Source: Gallionella sp. UBA6045 (GTDB lineage Bacteria; Pseudomonadota; Gammaproteobacteria; Burkholderiales; Gallionellaceae). From it: DNA of 5,324 nucleotides. This document shows, in pieces, positions 4,783 to 5,324 of the stretch (position 1 is its first letter; each line of letters opens with the position of its first letter). Location: positions 1 to 5,324 of the forward strand of contig DIYV01000123.1 of NCBI GenBank assembly GCA_002429165.1. The letters are read 5' to 3'. The notes under the pieces were generated by a model, which worked only from the letters and a program-made list of their open reading frames with translations, ran no database searches and had not been told where the DNA came from. A program made the position numbers and the translations under genes.

Positions 4783-5324
4783 TCACATCAGCCAGCGTCT
4801 CTTCATTAGCAGGTATGAAAGATAAAACATCAACGATCCCAACAGAAACAAATAGACCCAGTCAAAAGCCATGTCCGCTATCCTGCCGTCTTCCAGCAGT
4901 ATGGATTGCAGGGGTTCATACAATTGGAATGAGGGCAGGAAGGGTGCGACGGCAGTCAATTTTTGCGAAACATCTGACATCGCGGAAGGAAGCAAATGCG
5001 GCAGATAAAAGATGACGCCCAGCGTCCTGGCGCTGGCCTGGTTGCGGCAGAGGAAACCCAGGAAAATCCCGTAGGCGCTGAAACAATAACTGCCCACGAC
5101 GATAAAAGCGATATAGTCGAAAATGTGTACCGGGCCGAATTTTCCCAGCAGGTGAAGAAACAACACCGCAGTGATGATCAGGATCATGCCCAGGATCAAT
5201 TTGGCGATCAGCCATTGGACTTCATGTATCGGGGTCTGGAGCAGTGCAAGCAGCAGCTTTTTTTCCTTTTCCTCGGCAACCTGTGCCGGGAGAATGATGA
5301 AACCGATGAGCAGGACCAGCATCA
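4783..5324 (-). CDS. ABC-2 type transporter permease, C-terminal half (continues past right edge)
   Basis: The membrane subunit of an ABC exporter; about 180 residues are visible of a family usually 370-400 long. The conserved cytosolic coupling segment EEKEKKLLLALLQTPIHEVQ (17-36, counted from the methionine at 5322) is the E-E/K-x-x-G/T-T-like element of ABC-2 permeases (NatB/YhaP type). Membrane helices follow at about 37-58, 68-91, 102-118 and 155-172, with a periplasmic loop (MSDVSQKLTAVAPFLPSFQL) before the last helix. The protein ends in a basic MKRRWLM tail. The ATG at 5322 is probably internal, because the frame stays open to the window edge. The ATPase gene is not in the window, presumably upstream. 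The substrate is unknown; Na+, drug or lipid export are all seen in this family. Confidence 0.85.
   Translation of the reverse strand, partial: MLVLLIGFIILPAQVAEEKEKKLLLALLQTPIHEVQWLIAKLILGMILIITAVLFLHLLGKFGPVHIFDYIAFIVVGSYCFSAYGIFLGFLCRNQASARTLGVIFYLPHLLPSAMSDVSQKLTAVAPFLPSFQLYEPLQSILLEDGRIADMAFDWVYLFLLGSLMFYLSYLLMKRRWLM

Noticed and set aside
1..5324. CRISPR array, tRNA, rRNA, riboswitch or phage-defence cassette
   Set aside because: I looked on both strands for regularly spaced repeats, tRNA-like cloverleaf segments and defence-type domains, and saw none.

Overview
The window looks like ordinary chromosomal sequence from a mid-GC proteobacterium. A betaproteobacterial ammonia oxidiser of the Nitrosospira/Nitrosomonas type is my best guess. 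It rests on the protein types, the moderate GC, and the mixture of compact genes with intergenic repeat debris, and no single marker proves it.

Layout, left to right. (1) Positions 1-159 are the 5' end of an IS30-family insertion sequence on the minus strand: terminal inverted repeat, promoter, ribosome binding site and the first 32 codons of the transposase. The rest lies beyond the left edge. (2) Positions 297-1421, minus strand, encode a 6-phosphofructokinase with a mixed phosphodonor signature. (3) Positions 1618-2235, minus strand, encode a TrhA/hemolysin III (PAQR-type) seven-helix membrane protein, flanked by two near-identical 18-bp direct repeats. (4) Positions 2236-2584 are non-coding and hold a MITE-like unit bounded by 11-bp inverted repeats. 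(5) Positions 2585-3616, plus strand, encode a ketopantoate reductase family protein (PanE/ApbA). (6) Positions 3617-3983 hold no intact gene, but contain a long imperfect hairpin and the last 44 codons of a lost membrane protein gene. (7) On the minus strand, read right to left, come the C-terminal half of an ABC-2 type permease (4783 to the right edge), a 44-residue DUF3096 membrane protein (4462-4596) and a small low-affinity iron permease family protein (3984-4394).

The genes do not form one pathway. Phosphofructokinase is central carbon metabolism, PanE-type reductase is pantothenate/CoA synthesis or a related ketoacid reduction, and the rest are membrane proteins of poorly known role. 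The DUF3096 and iron permease genes are 67 bp apart on one strand and could be cotranscribed.

I found no clear undescribed system. The points most worth a second look are the phosphofructokinase active-site signature, the small repeats around trhA, the MITE-like element, and the truncated membrane-protein remnant at 3734-3868.
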